A DNA stretch of 64,000 nucleotides from Przewalskia tangutica (GCA_029844215.1 CM056723.1:89644790-89708789), one strand, 5' to 3'; positions 47,251 to 61,041 are shown, counted from the stretch's first letter. Notes: a model not told the origin generated them from the letters alone. Program-made: numbers and translations.

Positions 47251-47583
47251 GTACGACATCCTCAGGATCGCAGCGGCCGGTACCATTTGTTGGGTCGTCG
47301 AGCAAGGCTCGCGACAAAGTGACAAAGTGGTATCTACGACGAGTAAAGAGAGAGCGAGCATGTATGGCGAGCATAGATGTGATCATTTCTTTTGTAGAGA
47401 GAGGTACGAAGGAAGTATATTTTAGACCACGGAGAGGTGGTTGTGGTGATGTTAGAGGTGTTTCCTCGTGGACTTGGATGGGTATTTGTGCGGTTGTTTC
47501 TATGGCCATGTGTGGCAAGGATTGTTCTCGTAAGTATAGTAGTGAAGAATATCTTGGCGACGCTTTGTTTTGAGACTTAGAAG

Positions 47584-47616
47584 GAACATTCGGACGAATG
47601 TTTCTAAGGAGGAGAA
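47584..47616 (+). other. Inverted repeat and polypurine tract of G
   Basis: GAACATTCG-GA-CGAATGTTtC (47584-47604), then TAAGGAGGAGAA against the LTR start TGTTATACC. Confidence 0.78.
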
Positions 47617-50600
47617 TGTTATACCGTATTTCGCAGTATGCGTGGGGCGTGCGTAGAAAATTTGAACTTGAGAAAGTGGCTCGAAATTTATTTGTGCACA
47701 ACACGGTTAGAGTCGTTTTCGACGAAACGCGTTTCACGACTTTCGTAGGGAATTTCGGCTATGTCATTTCTAATTTTGCGGATTTTTCAGAGGCGAAACA
47801 TTTTGGACCAACGGGAGGCGACACTTGGCACCCTCCAATTGGTGGACTTGAGCGTCCATTTGGACGATTTGGACAAAGTGGAGCACGCTTTTTGGTGCCT
47901 TGGAAAAGTCAAGGAGTTGGTAGGATATTTGTGTTGGTATATCCTAGCCCTACACTTGCCTAACCCATGTATTGTTATTGGGCTTGGGTTGGCCATCCCT
48001 TGACCTATACAGACCGCTTAAGGTTGACGACTTCTTCATACAAAAATGCCTAAGTCTTGTGAGCTCTTCCTCCTCCCTTCACCTTGTTCTCGTCCTTTCC
48101 CCTGGCCGAGCCCTCCATGAGTTGGCCTTGTGGCGAGACTTCACCCCTCCTTGTGGTGTTGTTCTCGTATTATGTACCCCCTGTGGTGTAGAAATACTCT
48201 CAAAAGTATTGTTATAATGCCCAAATTACCTTAGCCATATACCTTGTTGTATTCTAAGGTTATGCCTATCTGAAAAGCCAGAAAATACTATTATACTTCC
48301 CGTCACCACAAAACCGAAACCCTAGGAAAATCTCCATAGTCCGTTGGAGTATTGTGTAGAAGTTGGTTAGAACTTCTAAGGGTGGTTTAGAGCGGGTTGG
48401 GCGCTGAGTTGAGCTAAACGATTGCCCGGATCGACTTTAAGCTAGGATAATTATGGGCTTATCGAGGTAATTATCTTGTCCTCTATTGTAATTGGGAATT
48501 ACATGATTGCTTGAATATATAGTTGAAGTATACTATATAATAGAACCGAGCGTAGTTATCGGCAATGTCTTTTGACTTAAGCTGAATAATACTTACAGCA
48601 ATGTCTTGCGACTTAAGCTGAATTTAAAGAAAATCTTGAATTGTAATTACATGAAATGTATTCTGATGAACTTGTGTAGTAGTACCATGGAGTAGAGTTG
48701 TACAGTTAGGGTTAGATGTATAACCCCCGGTTGGCTTGGTAGCGGCCTCGATAGAGGAGGAGATTTCTGTTGTTGCGGGAGAGTCTTTGCCGGTAGAATG
48801 TTCTCTGAAGAGACCTAATGTTAATAAGCGCCTTGTGGCCTTATAGGTGGGAGTACTACGTGTGGCGCGATCTGCTTGGCTTAAGGAGTAGCCGACGGTT
48901 GGAGCGTTTTGCTATTAGTCGATACTCGTCGCGAGGTATGTGAACCTCTTCCTATCTCTTCTAGCATGATATGTGTGAACTATGTAGTACGGTAGACGTA
49001 CATGTGCTAAATGTATTTGATTGGTGTAAAACATAAAGTGTTATAACGGCTTTATGGGAAGTTGGTTATAACCGCTTTATGTTGGTTAGAAAATACATGT
49101 GGTTTTTAAAAGGTAACTGATTTGAACTATAACTGGCTTGTTATGTGTTAATAAAGAACTTGAAGTATTTCAAAAGATTTTTGAATCATTTTGAAAGAAG
49201 AAGTAATATTTGGTTTTTGAAAAACTTAAGAGTTATACTAGCTTTATGGGAAGTTAGGTATAACGGCTTAAGAATGTTTCTTGATTTGAAATCGGAATGT
49301 GTAACGACAAACCAACTGCGGCGTTAATAAAGGAAATGTTTTGAATAATTAAGTATTATTAAAACCAGTAGAAACTTCCATCTGCATAGAAGCTAAGATG
49401 AGACAAAATGTTATTTCCTAGATCATGGCTGCTGTAATAAGATTGTAATAAACAAGAATATCCTACTCACATATGAGACTTATGTTTTGAGATAGTTTTA
49501 AGGAGAATTATATTCTCAAATGAATAAGGCTATGAACTACGAAACCTTTCTAAAATGAGAAACTTGAACATTGGAAATTAGGCAAACTTGATCATTGGAA
49601 AAGAATGTTGCTACTTGATTTTACAAAGAGAAGTAATTGATTTACTTTAAAAGGATAGTCACTCTTTTTATACTACGGGTATTGTGTGACATTGTGAAAG
49701 TAACGTATCTTTTAAAGAGTTGATGTACGAAGTACTTTGGGGATAGAAACCCGATCTTGTTAATCATATAGTAGAAGGTACCTTGTGTGAACAACTTGAT
49801 TGTATTGGTTTGTGATAGCCTTGTAATACTTTCTTGATTGCTTTGATAAGTAAACGTGTTGGGATGCTACGTGTGTTAGTATCTTGTGAGGTTTATGCGA
49901 AGGGTTTCCGATTGTGCTTATTAACTATCAGTCGTTATGATAGTATTGTGGCATTCATCTCTTGAGATGATTCCGGGAGTTAAGCTGCCCTCCGATGCGG
50001 GGTAGACTTCGAGCGGTCGATGGACCTATGATTCGAGAATACCTCATGCAGTCCCGGCCTATGCGAACTACGAGAGTTCGAGTTAGTGTCGTCCTTTATG
50101 GGCATGCGGTCCTTGTGGCCATGCGGTGCGAAGTCGGGGCGATCTTAGGGAGTAGCTACCCTCGATGCGGGAATGCCTGCATGCGGGCGATGAGATTGGC
50201 CTATGCGAGCTGCGGGAGTTCGAGGTTAAGCAGCGTACATGATCTGCGGGCAAGTGGCGGCGTTGATCATGTGATGCAGACAGATCTTATGATCTGATTC
50301 ATGACCTTGTTGATGCTGTAGGTTTTTAGTAGTCGGCTATGCCTTCGTACTTACCGTCTGATTTTATTATGACACAGGTGGGACACGGTGTTCGGTGTGT
50401 TCCTTGGTGCTTTTATATCATAGAAGCTGGCGGTGAGGAAGGTATCACGGGCGTGATTGATGTTGTGGGCACGAGACCCATTGTTATACTTGAGTGATGA
50501 TTTGAGGCGTGAGTCACGACTTGACATATTGCTTTGTTGTAAGCGTAGTTTGGTTATCATACATGCCTCTGCTTTGTATGGCGCTATGATTTCATTCTGA

Positions 50601-51049
50601 TGCGTATTTTGATTTCACATACTCGGTTTTGTTATGCGACCTCGCCGAGCTGCGTTCATGCCGCGAGTTGAGGTACACGATCGTTGATCCTAGCTCGAGT
50701 CCGCGATTTGCGTTGGGAAGCTCCGTTTCTCGGAGGCTTATCATGGTATAGTCCACTGTTGTTGTAGGTGCTTACATTCAGGGGTATGGCGGGGCCCTGT
50801 CCCGCCATTGTTGTCGTATCATTTCTTAGAGTGCAGTAATCTTGTTGTGGCGGGGTTTGTAAAAAGGATTAAAGCTGTTCATTTGTAAAAGTTGTTATTT
50901 ATATATCTTAGAAAGGCAAGTTTCCTCAATTCTTGTTTTGTACTTCACTTGTTTCATGTACGTGTTTTATGTTCATTGATTACTACGATGTTGTGTCACT
51001 AGGGTGCAGGGTAAGGCACGATCCACGGGCCGAGGTTCGGGTCGTGGCA
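47617..51049 (+). repeat. 3' LTR of G
   Basis: The 3433-bp partner of 41552-45037. The TATA box is altered here (CCTATACAGACC at about 48001). Most differences from the 5' copy are small losses and scrambles at CG/CHG sites. No gene is present. Confidence 0.92.
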
Positions 51050-51054
51050 GGTAA

Positions 51055-51487
51055 AGCTAACACAATGACTCATCTGCGAGGCCCTAAGCACTGCGTAGTC
51101 ATTGTAGGCTGAGCGAACTCTTGAGGATCATCCTCGGATCTCGAACCATTAAACTCGGGTGGACTACGACCCGGAAAATCCGAATCCTCAACCGTCGGCT
51201 CTAGGGTTAGCTACACTGCTCCTGTCGGCTTGCCTACCACTATGCTAGTCAATAGCCCGATTTGCTCTCCATAATCTCTAAACTACCTGCAGGCTGCGGG
51301 CTGGAGGCTCGGTGCAGGAACCTCTGGAGCTCTGCGCTCTCGGCTCCTCTAATACCTGGCGTGGTGAGCTCGCCGATCCGCCTACTACCTCGGGCATAGT
51401 GCGTGCGAGTCACAGGTAACCTCTTGCACCACTAGCGACTCCTGCCGCTTTGCCTTGCCTACGGGCCTGGTCGCGCCGTGGAGGCAT
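51055..51487 (-). pseudogene. gag: D gag, N-terminal part
   Basis: The ATG at 51485-51487 opens MPPRRDQARRQGK on the minus strand. Frames change several times before the break at G. The last words before the break correspond to the stretch ahead of YRLRDIALNWF, which continues at about 41546 on the other side of G. Confidence 0.72.
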
Positions 51488-51672
51488 AAGCATTACATAA
51501 GAAGGGTCGAGAGGATTCAACCTACTAGGGCGACTCTCTTGCATGATCTCAAAGAGAAGAATGGAAACCAATCCTAAATGTCCTGCTGACCTCACGATTA
51601 TAGATGTTGTGCCAACACACCGATAATCAAGACTCTACTAGACACGATGCGTAGACACTTTCAGAGGACTAG

Positions 51673-51686
51673 CGCTCACGATACCA
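51673..51686 (-). promoter_or_regulatory. Primer binding site of D (initiator Met tRNA)
   Basis: On the minus strand TGGTATCGTGAGCG, four bases from the LTR. It is close to TGGTATCAGAGC but worn at the CAG. Confidence 0.68.
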
Positions 51687-51690
51687 CTTT

Positions 51691-54600
51691 TGTCACGACT
51701 CGACCGGGCATGGCGGTGCCCTACAGGCACCTACAGGTATACATCGAGAGATAATCAGAACATACATGAAACTTATAAATAAATCAACAAAAGTAAAAGC
51801 AGGTTAGCCGATAGGCTACCTTCTGACATACATATATACAAGCGGTTGTCTCCTTTCCTTCTGGTGACCCACAATATGTGACTACAGACCTCTAAGAGTT
51901 TTAACATAACAATCGTGGCGGGCGGGGCCGCCATACCACGAATATACATGAATCTACAATCTCAGGGGAAACCGTACTAAGAGATAAGCCTCCGGAGCAA
52001 ATGGAGCTTTTCCCAAAAACTGAACCGAGATTCTAAGAGCAAGGATCACCAACCTGTGCACCTAATACCTGCGGGCATGAACGGCCCGAAGAAGTCGATT
52101 ACAACAGTCACAGAATATGGAGCAGAAATAAAGAAATCTGATGCAGATCATAACTCTACAAAAGAATGACAGAGGCAAGTATAAAAGAAGTACATACCAG
52201 ATCCTGCCGTGTCATTACCACTTATGAACTTAATCGTACCTTATTATATTTTCCCATTTTTCAATAAAAGTTATAGTCACTTTCTTACGTACATACTTGG
52301 GAAAAATCGTCAAGTTCATTACCCTATAACTTACTTATCTTTCATAACATAATCCGGCCCTTTATGGAGGGACGCATATACGACCCAATCGGGAAGCGAT
52401 CAAGTCACACAAATATCAAAGCGTGCGGTGGAATCCCCATCACCGGCGGTCATAAGTGTAACATATAACCATGTGGCGCTGTGGCATCCTTCCTCACCGG
52501 CGTACATACACAATACATATATATATCTCCCGCGTGGAATCCCACATCACTGCCGCGATCGTAGGTGTAACATATAACCATGTGACGCGCCCGTGGCATC
52601 CTACCTCACTGTCGGCGTACACATATACAACACATATATATAACGTGGCCGCATGCCCCGGAATCCCTCATCGTATAAGCATGGCCATAACGTGCCCTCG
52701 GCATCCCTCATCGTGAGTGCGGTCTTCATGGGAGCTAGCCCGTGGAGTAATAATATAACATGCCCGGAATCCTCATCATGGGTACATGTCTTCATGGGAG
52801 CTAGCCCGTGGAGTAATAATCGTACATGCATGGTCGCGTGCCGGAATCCTCATCGTATAAGCATGACCATGGGTAATAAAACTAATCGAATCTAACGCCT
52901 CTGGTCACGTGCCGGAATCCCACATCGTATAAGCATGTCCAAGGATCAATCATAATGGAAGCATACCCGTGGAATCCCACATCACTGTCGGTACGTCCAA
53001 GCAAACTTACAACAAGACAGCCGGCCCTCCAACTGAGAGTCACGACAACGTAAACATATCATACTTGCACTTAAAGATATCACAAGCAAACACAGGCAAG
53101 TTCATTAAACCTTTAGACTTCCATTTTTATAAACTCATGGCACTTTCGTTTCACACATAAAAATCCGGGAATTTAACCCCAAGTACTACGCACCTCTACT
53201 CCTTTAGAAAGACTCTTTTTCAAATAAATCTTCCAAGATACTAACAACCGTAGTATCAAGTCATATCTACTTTCAAGACAAGTCACAATACCTTTTTAGA
53301 AATACATTTACCGGCTTCTAAATCAAGTGACTTCTTTCTTAAAAACTTTAAGCAATTGGTACCTTTAAAACAGTTTGCCCTTCTTTATTTCAAATCAATT
53401 CTTTGCTTATTTACTGAAGAAAGCCATTCTTTTAATCTTCCATAAAGTTGTTATAACCAACTTCCCATAAAGCCGTTATAACTCTTTATGTTTTGGACAA
53501 ATTCATTCCTTTTATAACCAAGAGACTTATATTTTCAAAATACTTCAAGTCTCTTAACTTTTAAGAAAACAAGTTTCTTAACTTTAGAAATCAAGTCTTT
53601 CCAAATCGAGTATTCTATACTTGTAAATCAATTCATTTCTTCCTTTAAGAATCAAGTCTCCTAACTTGAAAAATAAAGTCTCTTAACCTTTAAGAATTGA
53701 GATCCATCGCCTTAAACATTCATACGTAAATTCTTATAAGTTAAGTAACATATACTTTGGTGCGTTGTGAATAAGTTATACTTATTTATAACGATCTTAT
53801 TCAAGTAGCCATGATCTAGAAAATGTAATACAATTTTGTCTTATCTTAGCTTCTATGCAGATGGAGAGTTCTACTCATTTTAACATAATTTGATTGTCAT
53901 TACATTTTCCTTTATTAACGCTGCAATGGCTTGCTCGATACTTATTCTCATTCGTGCCATAAATTAGCCAAGTCAACTTGGCTCCAAAGTACCTCCTAAC
54001 GACTCTTACCAACATCCCCCATAAGACTCGGTAAGGACTTAGGATAACTTTGACATAAACTTTACATAGAGTAAATCACACACATACCTCTTAACTTCTA
54101 AGAGTAGAAGGAAATATGAAATAATACCACATGTATATTCCATACATAGAATCATGCCAAAGGAAGGAAGAGGTTCACATACCTTGCGACGATTATCGAC
54201 TAGTAGCAAAATGCTCCAAAGTACTTCAACCTTGATAGCTATTCCATCCTTCAGGTAGGATACACTAAACTTAGTACTTCAACCTATAATGGTCACAATA
54301 CGTCCATTAACCTCTTACTTCAAACGTAGAATATTCTAAGTGCTAAGTCACTAAATTCTACGGAAAATCGGACAACACCTCCTTTGTTTCTACTAACTTT
54401 GCCACCTTTTTCAAGGCCGAATTCAATAACCAAACACACCACATTTAAGGCCCAATCAATGCAATTAACAATAGGGGATTACACGCCTACTAGACGTGTA
54501 AAATTCCGCCCCACAAACGATATCAAACTAACACAACCTACAAGTCCAATTCGGCCACATAGAGTACAATAACACCAATTCTTATCCAATTTCCATTTCA

Positions 54601-55581
54601 ATTCAAGTTGTTAACATAACATGATATCAAGTCGCAATCGATTATAACCACTATAATCTACAAGTAACATGCGACGATTCTAATAAACGACCAAATTGTA
54701 ATCCAACTTCACAAGGCTTAAATGACATTTCGGATTTAAGACTATAATCAATCCATAATACTTATCAAACTTCAACATATAAACTTCATGCTAGCAACAT
54801 GTAAAGCTAACAACAAGCAATATATATAAAATCTTGTAACACTTTTAAGAGACAAGATTATACCTCAACGAATCTTAATACAACTCCAAATCCAAATTCG
54901 CTCCTTAGCAACTTAGAGCCCCTCCTTGCCACTCCAATCCACTACTTGAGACCCTTAGAACAACACCAACAATTTCCTTCAATCTTCCAACCAAAACCTA
55001 GAAAGGCAACTAGGTTTTCATCTTGCGACTAATACGAAAACTATCTTTTTCCGGAATTTTTCTATTGAGATACACTTACAATACCCTCATGAACCTTGGT
55101 TTAAAGTGGGGAGATTATTGGACAACAAACAAAATTTTTTTCTTTTTTTTCTCCCTTGAACCCGAGAGCACAAGCTCAACTTCATCCAATTTTCTTGAAA
55201 ATTTGGCTAAGTGTGGAACTTGTCTCACTACTAGTAGTATTATATAGTAACATGGAGGGTCAAGATGTAACCAAATGGGTGGTTTGGATGAAGTTCTTCT
55301 AAATATCAAGTCTTGTGGTCCCATTGACCAAGTCAATTATCTCAAGCTCTACTACTTGCAAGACTTGTCTTCCTAACAAGGGTCAAATGACCCTTGTGCC
55401 CATGGAATTCGTCCAAGACATCAATAAGGGGGGGGTGACACGTGTCGCCCTCCCATTCGTCATAATATTACGTTTTCCGACAATTCCATAATTCCGATAA
55501 ATTTTTACTAGTCTCAAATCTTAACATTTGGAATTCTTACTTACGTTCTTAACACATGTCCTGAAAATACGGGGTGTAACA
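51691..55581 (-). repeat. 5' LTR of D
   Basis: The 3891-bp partner of 36462-40407. The sequence from about 52200 to 55581 is nearly identical between the copies, while the first 700 bases, rich in CG/CHG sites, differ much more. The tandem block recurs at about 52350-52990. No gene is present. Confidence 0.9.
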
Positions 55582-57169
55582 GTATCCCTCTGAACCCTGA
55601 GATTGTAAGATTGTGCAGACAGAACATGAAATACAAGAGAATTGCTGATTCTTTAGCAATGGAAGATCATCAACACAACAATGTGGGGAATGATAAGTTA
55701 TCGGCTGTGATGAGACAAGTCCCGCATCCTGCAGAGAGGAGCTTAGGGGACTATGTGATGCCGACTATTACAGGAGTACAGACTTGCATCAGGCGTCCAG
55801 CGGTGGAAGCTAATAATTTTGATATAAAACCAGCGATCTTGCACATGGTTCAAGGTTCAGTCCAGTTTGGGGGGTTACCGTCTGAAGATCCCCATTTGCA
55901 TCTAGCAAATTTTCTAGAGCTGTGTGCAACTTTTAAATACAATGGTGTTACTGATGATGTCATTCGGTTGAGACTCTTCCCATTCTCACTCAGGGATAGA
56001 GCAAAGAGCTGGTTGAACTCAATGCATGCGAACTCCATTACCACATGGAAAGACTTGACGCAGAAGTTTCTTGCCAAATTCTTCCCTCCATCCAAAGCAG
56101 CCAGGATCAGAGGTGAGTTGAATAACTTTTATCAGTTGGAAGGAGAATCATATGATGTATGAGAGCGGTTTAAAGATTTACAGAGAAAGTGCCCACATCA
56201 TGGGATTAAGAAGTGGATGCTAGTCCACATATTCTACAATGGGTTGTGTGGTACAACTCGTACCATTATTGATGCTGCAGCAGGAGGAACGTTCATGAGT
56301 AAGAGTGCCAATGAGGCACATGATTTACTAGAGGACATGACCACAAATAACCATCAGGGGACTGATGAAAGAGCTACAAACATCAGGAAAGTGGCTGAGA
56401 TTCATGAGCTGAATGTTGCATTGACTGCACATGTGGCCACTTTGACAAAGCAGATGCAGCAGAGTACCATGTCAGTTAAAGCGGTTCAGACACCTGTGAG
56501 TTGTGAAATTTGTGGGGTCCCCATACTTTTGATAGATGCACAACTGTGGATCCAGACAATGTGCCTATGGAGCAGGTTCAGGCAGTTCAAAATTTTCAGA
56601 GGCCCTACAACAATGCATTCTCCAACACATATAATCAGAAGTGGAGAAATCACCCAAATTTTTCGTGGAAGAATGACCAAGGGCAGCAACCAAAATTTCA
56701 GGCCTCATCCTCACAGTAGTTCAGCCCACCAGCCCCACAAGAGAAGCCAGATGGCATAAAAGTAGCACTGTTGACCTTGGACAACTCCCAGACTCAATTC
56801 ATGGCGGAAACCAGGTCATCACTTTCATCCTTGGCCAATACTCAGACAAAATTTATGGCAGAGACCACTCAGTTCATGACAGAGACTAGGTTATCTATCA
56901 GAAATTTGGAAACATAGGTGGGACAGCTGGCGAACACACTGAACAATAGAGAGCAAGGCAATCTTCCTAGAAATACAGTGATGAACCCAAGGGAGCAATG
57001 CCAGGCAATCAGCTTAAGAAGTGGTAAGCAGTTAGAGTAGGTGGCTCCCCCACCAGTGGTTGAAAAGGAGAAGGATGTAGAGAAGATAGTTGATGCAGAG
57101 AAAGAAGGGGTTACTGATGACCGCACTATATTAGAGAAGGCTCCACCAATAGTTATGATGGAATATACA
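55582..57169 (+). pseudogene. gag: H2 gag, main part (Athila-type)
   Basis: After D the frame reads IPLNPEIVRLCRQN, then the Gag core VEANNFDIKPAILHMVQ, GGLPSEDPHLHLANFLELC and RLRLFPFSLRDRAKSWLN (about 55810-56020), and KFLAKFFPPSKAARIRGEL. A TGA at 56160-56162 replaces a Trp codon (WERFKDL). Later CEIC occurs at about 56500, where one G lost from a G run shifts the frame relative to H1. TAG replaces Gln at 56717 and again near 56918. E interrupts it at MMEYT. It would form the particle core; this copy is dead. Confidence 0.87.
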
Positions 57170-57761
57170 TGTCACGACTCGACAAGCGGTGCGCGGCGGT
57201 ACCTACACGGTACCGCTTACCCACACATCACATATAACCAACGGAAGCTTAAGAACACTTATAATCACATAACAAAAGGGATCTTGTCCCCTGAGATGTA
57301 ATAACAAACTTGTATAATAAGACAGGCAAGCCGACAAGGCCGCCACTTTTTCATAGAATTGTCCAAACGGACTACAACCGTACACCCATCCAACCCACAC
57401 ATGACTACATACCTCTAAGAGTTTACAGTAACTATGACGGGATAAGGCCCCGCCGTACCCCTAAATATACACAAGTCAAAATGGAAGACCTGTACCAAAA
57501 TGACTAGGCTCCGGAACAATGAAGCTATCCCAAAATGCTGAGCAAGAATCCTAAGCTCGCGGATCACCCAACTGAGTACCTATACATGCGGGCATGAACA
57601 CAACCCCCCGAAGGGGGTCAGTACAAATAATGTACTAAGTATGTAAATATAATGTACAGTAAATAAAATCATAACTGGCCAAAGGATGACAGGGACAAGT
57701 ATGAAAATCAAATACCAGATCCAATCGTGCCATATAAAATAGAGCCAACTGTACCTTTAAA

Positions 57762-58213
57762 CGTATCCCGGTCCATTCTGGGACTCGGTCCATGTAATTG
57801 TCATCGATGGAATCATCAATATACGTATCCCGACCCATTGTGGGACTCGGTGTTCTTTTACACATAACGTATCCCGGCCCATTTGTGGGACTCGGTGTAT
57901 GACATAATATATCTCGGCCCATTTGTGGGACTCGGTGGCTCACATAACATACCCGGCCCATTTGTGGGACTCGGTGGCTCACATAACATACCCGACCCAT
58001 TTGTGGGACTCGGTGGCTCACATAACATACCCGGCCCATTTGTGGGACTCGGTGGCTCACATAACATACCCGACCCATTTGTGGGACTCAGTGGCTCACA
58101 TAACATACCCGGCCCATTTGTGGGACTCGGTGGCTCACATAACATACCCGACCCATTTGTGGGACTCGGTGGCTCATATAACTTACCCGGCCCATTTGTG
58201 GGACTCGGTGGCT
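57762..58213. repeat. 39-bp tandem array in E with alternating units
   Basis: Eleven units, the last seven almost identical at 39 bp: ATACCCGGCCCATTTGTGGG followed by ACTCGGTGGCTCACATAAC. The unit alternates strictly between CCCGGCCC and CCCGACCC, giving a 78-bp dimer. Each unit has a small inverted repeat CCCA-TTTG-TGGG. Confidence 0.93.
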
Positions 58214-58775
58214 ACTGTACCATTTCAAATTATGAAATCATGTCAAAATCAGGGACACCTGCCCTCAGAATCATTATGCATATCCTATTCATGAGACTAT
58301 TTCACCCGCATGAGATTATTTCACCCGCATGGATCATTTAAACTCGTAATGAGTATATATACCCGCATCATGGAGAGCTAGTACATGAAATATTCATAGG
58401 ACTGTTTCACCCGCATGAGTCCTTAGACCCGCATGAGTATATCTACTCGCATCATGGAAGCATGTCCATGGAACCATACATATATAACGATTGTCGGCCC
58501 TCTAGTGAGGGACGCAGTGATGTGGAAATATAACACTTGCACGAATAGCTATCATGAGCAACCATATGCAAGTTAAAATCATCTTTTGACTCTCAAAGGA
58601 ATAAATCCAAGGTACCATCATCTTATGTACCAATACTAGGGACTGAACCCAAAAGTACTATGTACGTTCACCATACATTCATTTTATAAAAAGAATCATA
58701 TCATGTAATGTTAGGGACTTGAACCCAAAAGTACTATGTACGTCCACCATACACTTACTTCATATAAAACTCAAC

Positions 58776-58917
58776 TTTCATTTTAGAAAAAAACCAAAGT
58801 ACTATCATATCTTTCATTTTAGAAAAAAACCAAAGTACTATCATATCTTTCATTTTAGAAAAAAACCAAAGTACTATCATATCTTTCATTTTAGAAACCC
58901 AAGGCACTATCACATCT
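58776..58917. repeat. 36-bp tandem repeat in E
   Basis: Three exact units beginning TTTCATTTTAGAAAAAAACC and a fourth diverged, shortened one. Confidence 0.92.
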
Positions 58918-61041
58918 TGCATTTTAAAGATAAAGACTCAATGGAATTACGTACGTCCGCCGTACCAACTCGATAATCTAAATTCGTCTCGCTCCTTTGG
59001 CTAACCTTATGGAAACATTTGCATGGTGATAACAAATCCGAATTGCCAAATTAATTCATTTTATGAGCCGTTAGTAGGTTATATTTTTATAATGATCTTA
59101 TCTAATCAGATGTGAACTAGAAAATGTAAAACGAATTGGTTATATCTTAGTCTCTATGCAGATGAAAGTCTAATCATTTCAATAATTGATTGTCGATACT
59201 TTTTTTCATTTAACGCTGCAATGGCTTGGTTTAACACGTTTACCAAAACCAGTCTCAACGCTTAATACTTATTAGTGCTGTAACTTGACAAGGTCAACTC
59301 GACTCCAATGCTTACTAGAAACTCTTACCAACATCTCCCATAAGACTTGGTAAGGACTTAGGAATAATTTGGACATGCTTTTAGCATAGAATCAATAACA
59401 TGAATACTCCTTAACTTTTAAGAGTAGAATAACTTTTGAAACAATTCCACATTTATGGTTCATACGTAGAACATGCCAAAAGAAAGAAGAAAGGGGTTCA
59501 CATACCTTAACGGCTATACCACCCACTAAGTAGAATACGCCACAAACTTCAACCTATAATAACAATAACACATCTATCAACTTCATGCTTACTAGTGTAG
59601 GTTAATACCAAGTAATGGTTCTCCTTTTCTATAAAAATTTGGGCAGCACTTCCCCTATGTATACGTACTTTTTCACCTTTCAAGAAGGCCAATTTCATCA
59701 ACAACCAAGGCACCAATTAAGGGCACAATCAACAGTTAACCAAGGTGATTCACACACCTATTTCTCACGTAAAAACATCCTCTTATTCACGTAAAACAGT
59801 CCACTAAAATCAGTCCACAATCCAACAACAACAAGGGTAAAATGTGAGGTCTTTCAACACATTTCCACACCCTTATTCCCTTAGGACTTTCATTAGCACT
59901 TACTATATTTAAACATGCATATTGGTGGCTGAATTTCCAGCATTCCAACGCCACAAAAAATTCCTTAAAACCGCACAACAATATCCAACAGTTTTATAGT
60001 ATTCCCGGCCAACAACCCTATTATAATAACCCTTTCCATAATCCCTTATAATCCATTTCAAGTCTCAACACTTTAATATAAACCATATTAACTTATCAAC
60101 AACAAGATTCCTTCTTTTTAACATGCAATAGGTGACGTTAAACCACAACTACAGCCAATGAAACCAATATACCAAAACTACCTCATTCTCGGCCCAACCA
60201 CCAAACTACCACAAGCACTTCTTATTCTCTATTCCTCTTAACACAAGTTCATGTAATAACTATAACAACATGTAATATCCAATTACTTCAAGAGGATGAA
60301 GAAGTCTTACCTTATTTAGCCCAAAACAGTCCACACAATTTCAGCCCACAGTTTTGTCTTAGCTCCACTTCTTCAAGGTCCAATCACACACATGTATCCT
60401 CTACAAGCTTGTAACCATCTTGCCTTCTTGTTTTACTTCCAAAAAGTTCATAAACAAGCTTAGGGTTTCAACACCACTCTCGGCCCAAAACTGTTTTGGA
60501 GGGATCTTGGAGAGTTAACTTGGCTTAGAACTTGATTAAGGTGCTTAATCTTAGATAACAACTTAGTTTTGTTCTTGCACTTTGCTAGGGATTTTCGAGA
60601 CTTAGAGGTTATGAGAAAAGAGAAGAGAAAGTTGAAGAAAAATATATTGTGAAATGGCTAAGTCTTGCTATCCACTTCTCTATATAGATATCATATTGCA
60701 AGACAAGTGGATGAGGGACACATGTCACCCTCATATTGGTCATATTTTCTTTCTTCACAAAATATCTTAACACTTGGCCAAAATATCTAAAATTGAAGGC
60801 CCCCACAAAATTGTGAAATTTCTGGTGAGCCCCATATTATCAATGTCAAGACTTCATAATCCAATACTAAGTCCATAAATCCATATCAGGGAATCTAACT
60901 CCGAGTTAGTAAATTTTTGTCTTATCATTTTTCCAAAATTATTCCATATAGAAAATGTAAACATACTTTCCTTCCAACATTCAAATCTTATTTCCTTACT
61001 TACGTTCTCACTTATGTGCCCTGGAACTACGGGGTGTAACA

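Larger units (their letters stand above)
41552..51049 (+). mobile_element. G: Tekay-type element with most of its coding region missing
   Basis: LTRs of 3486 and 3433 bp enclose only 2.58 kb. The flanks are GGTAA on both sides (41547-41551 and 51050-51054). The right tip reads GTCGTGGCA instead of GTCGTGACA. It has a Met primer site and a purine tract, but only the integrase end of pol is recognisable. It is therefore a non-autonomous deletion form. Confidence 0.92.
36462..55581 (-). mobile_element. D: gag-only Tekay-like element, minus orientation, holding G
   Basis: LTRs of 3946 and 3891 bp (36462-40407 and 51691-55581) enclose about 1.8 kb of its own sequence, interrupted by G. The direction is set by a Met primer site on the minus strand at 51673-51686. 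The left tip reads TGACGACCG, with two bases missing from TGTCACGACC. The flanks are ATATC on the left and GTATC on the right, an imperfect duplication. The internal part is homologous to that of A and contains gag only. Confidence 0.88.
57170..61041 (-). mobile_element. E: solo LTR of a Tekay-like element, minus orientation
   Basis: Bounded by TGTCACGACT and GGTGTAACA, with ATACA on both sides (57165-57169 and 61042-61046). At 3872 bp without internal sequence it is a solo LTR. Near its sense 3' end it has a perfect 8-bp hairpin GCGGTACC/GGTACCGC (57196-57216). It also carries two separate tandem arrays (57762-58213 and 58776-58917). Confidence 0.9.

Noticed and set aside
47084..47737. 217-codon frame on the minus strand
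   Set aside because: Antisense to the integrase tail, crosses the internal-LTR border of G, and has no motif.
57762..58213. CRISPR-like array
   Set aside because: Units are head-to-tail repeats without variable spacers, inside a plant LTR.
57635..58341. Overlapping frames on both strands with perfect repeated peptides
   Set aside because: They arise because the 39-bp unit is divisible by three, so any frame stays open. No start context or family match.
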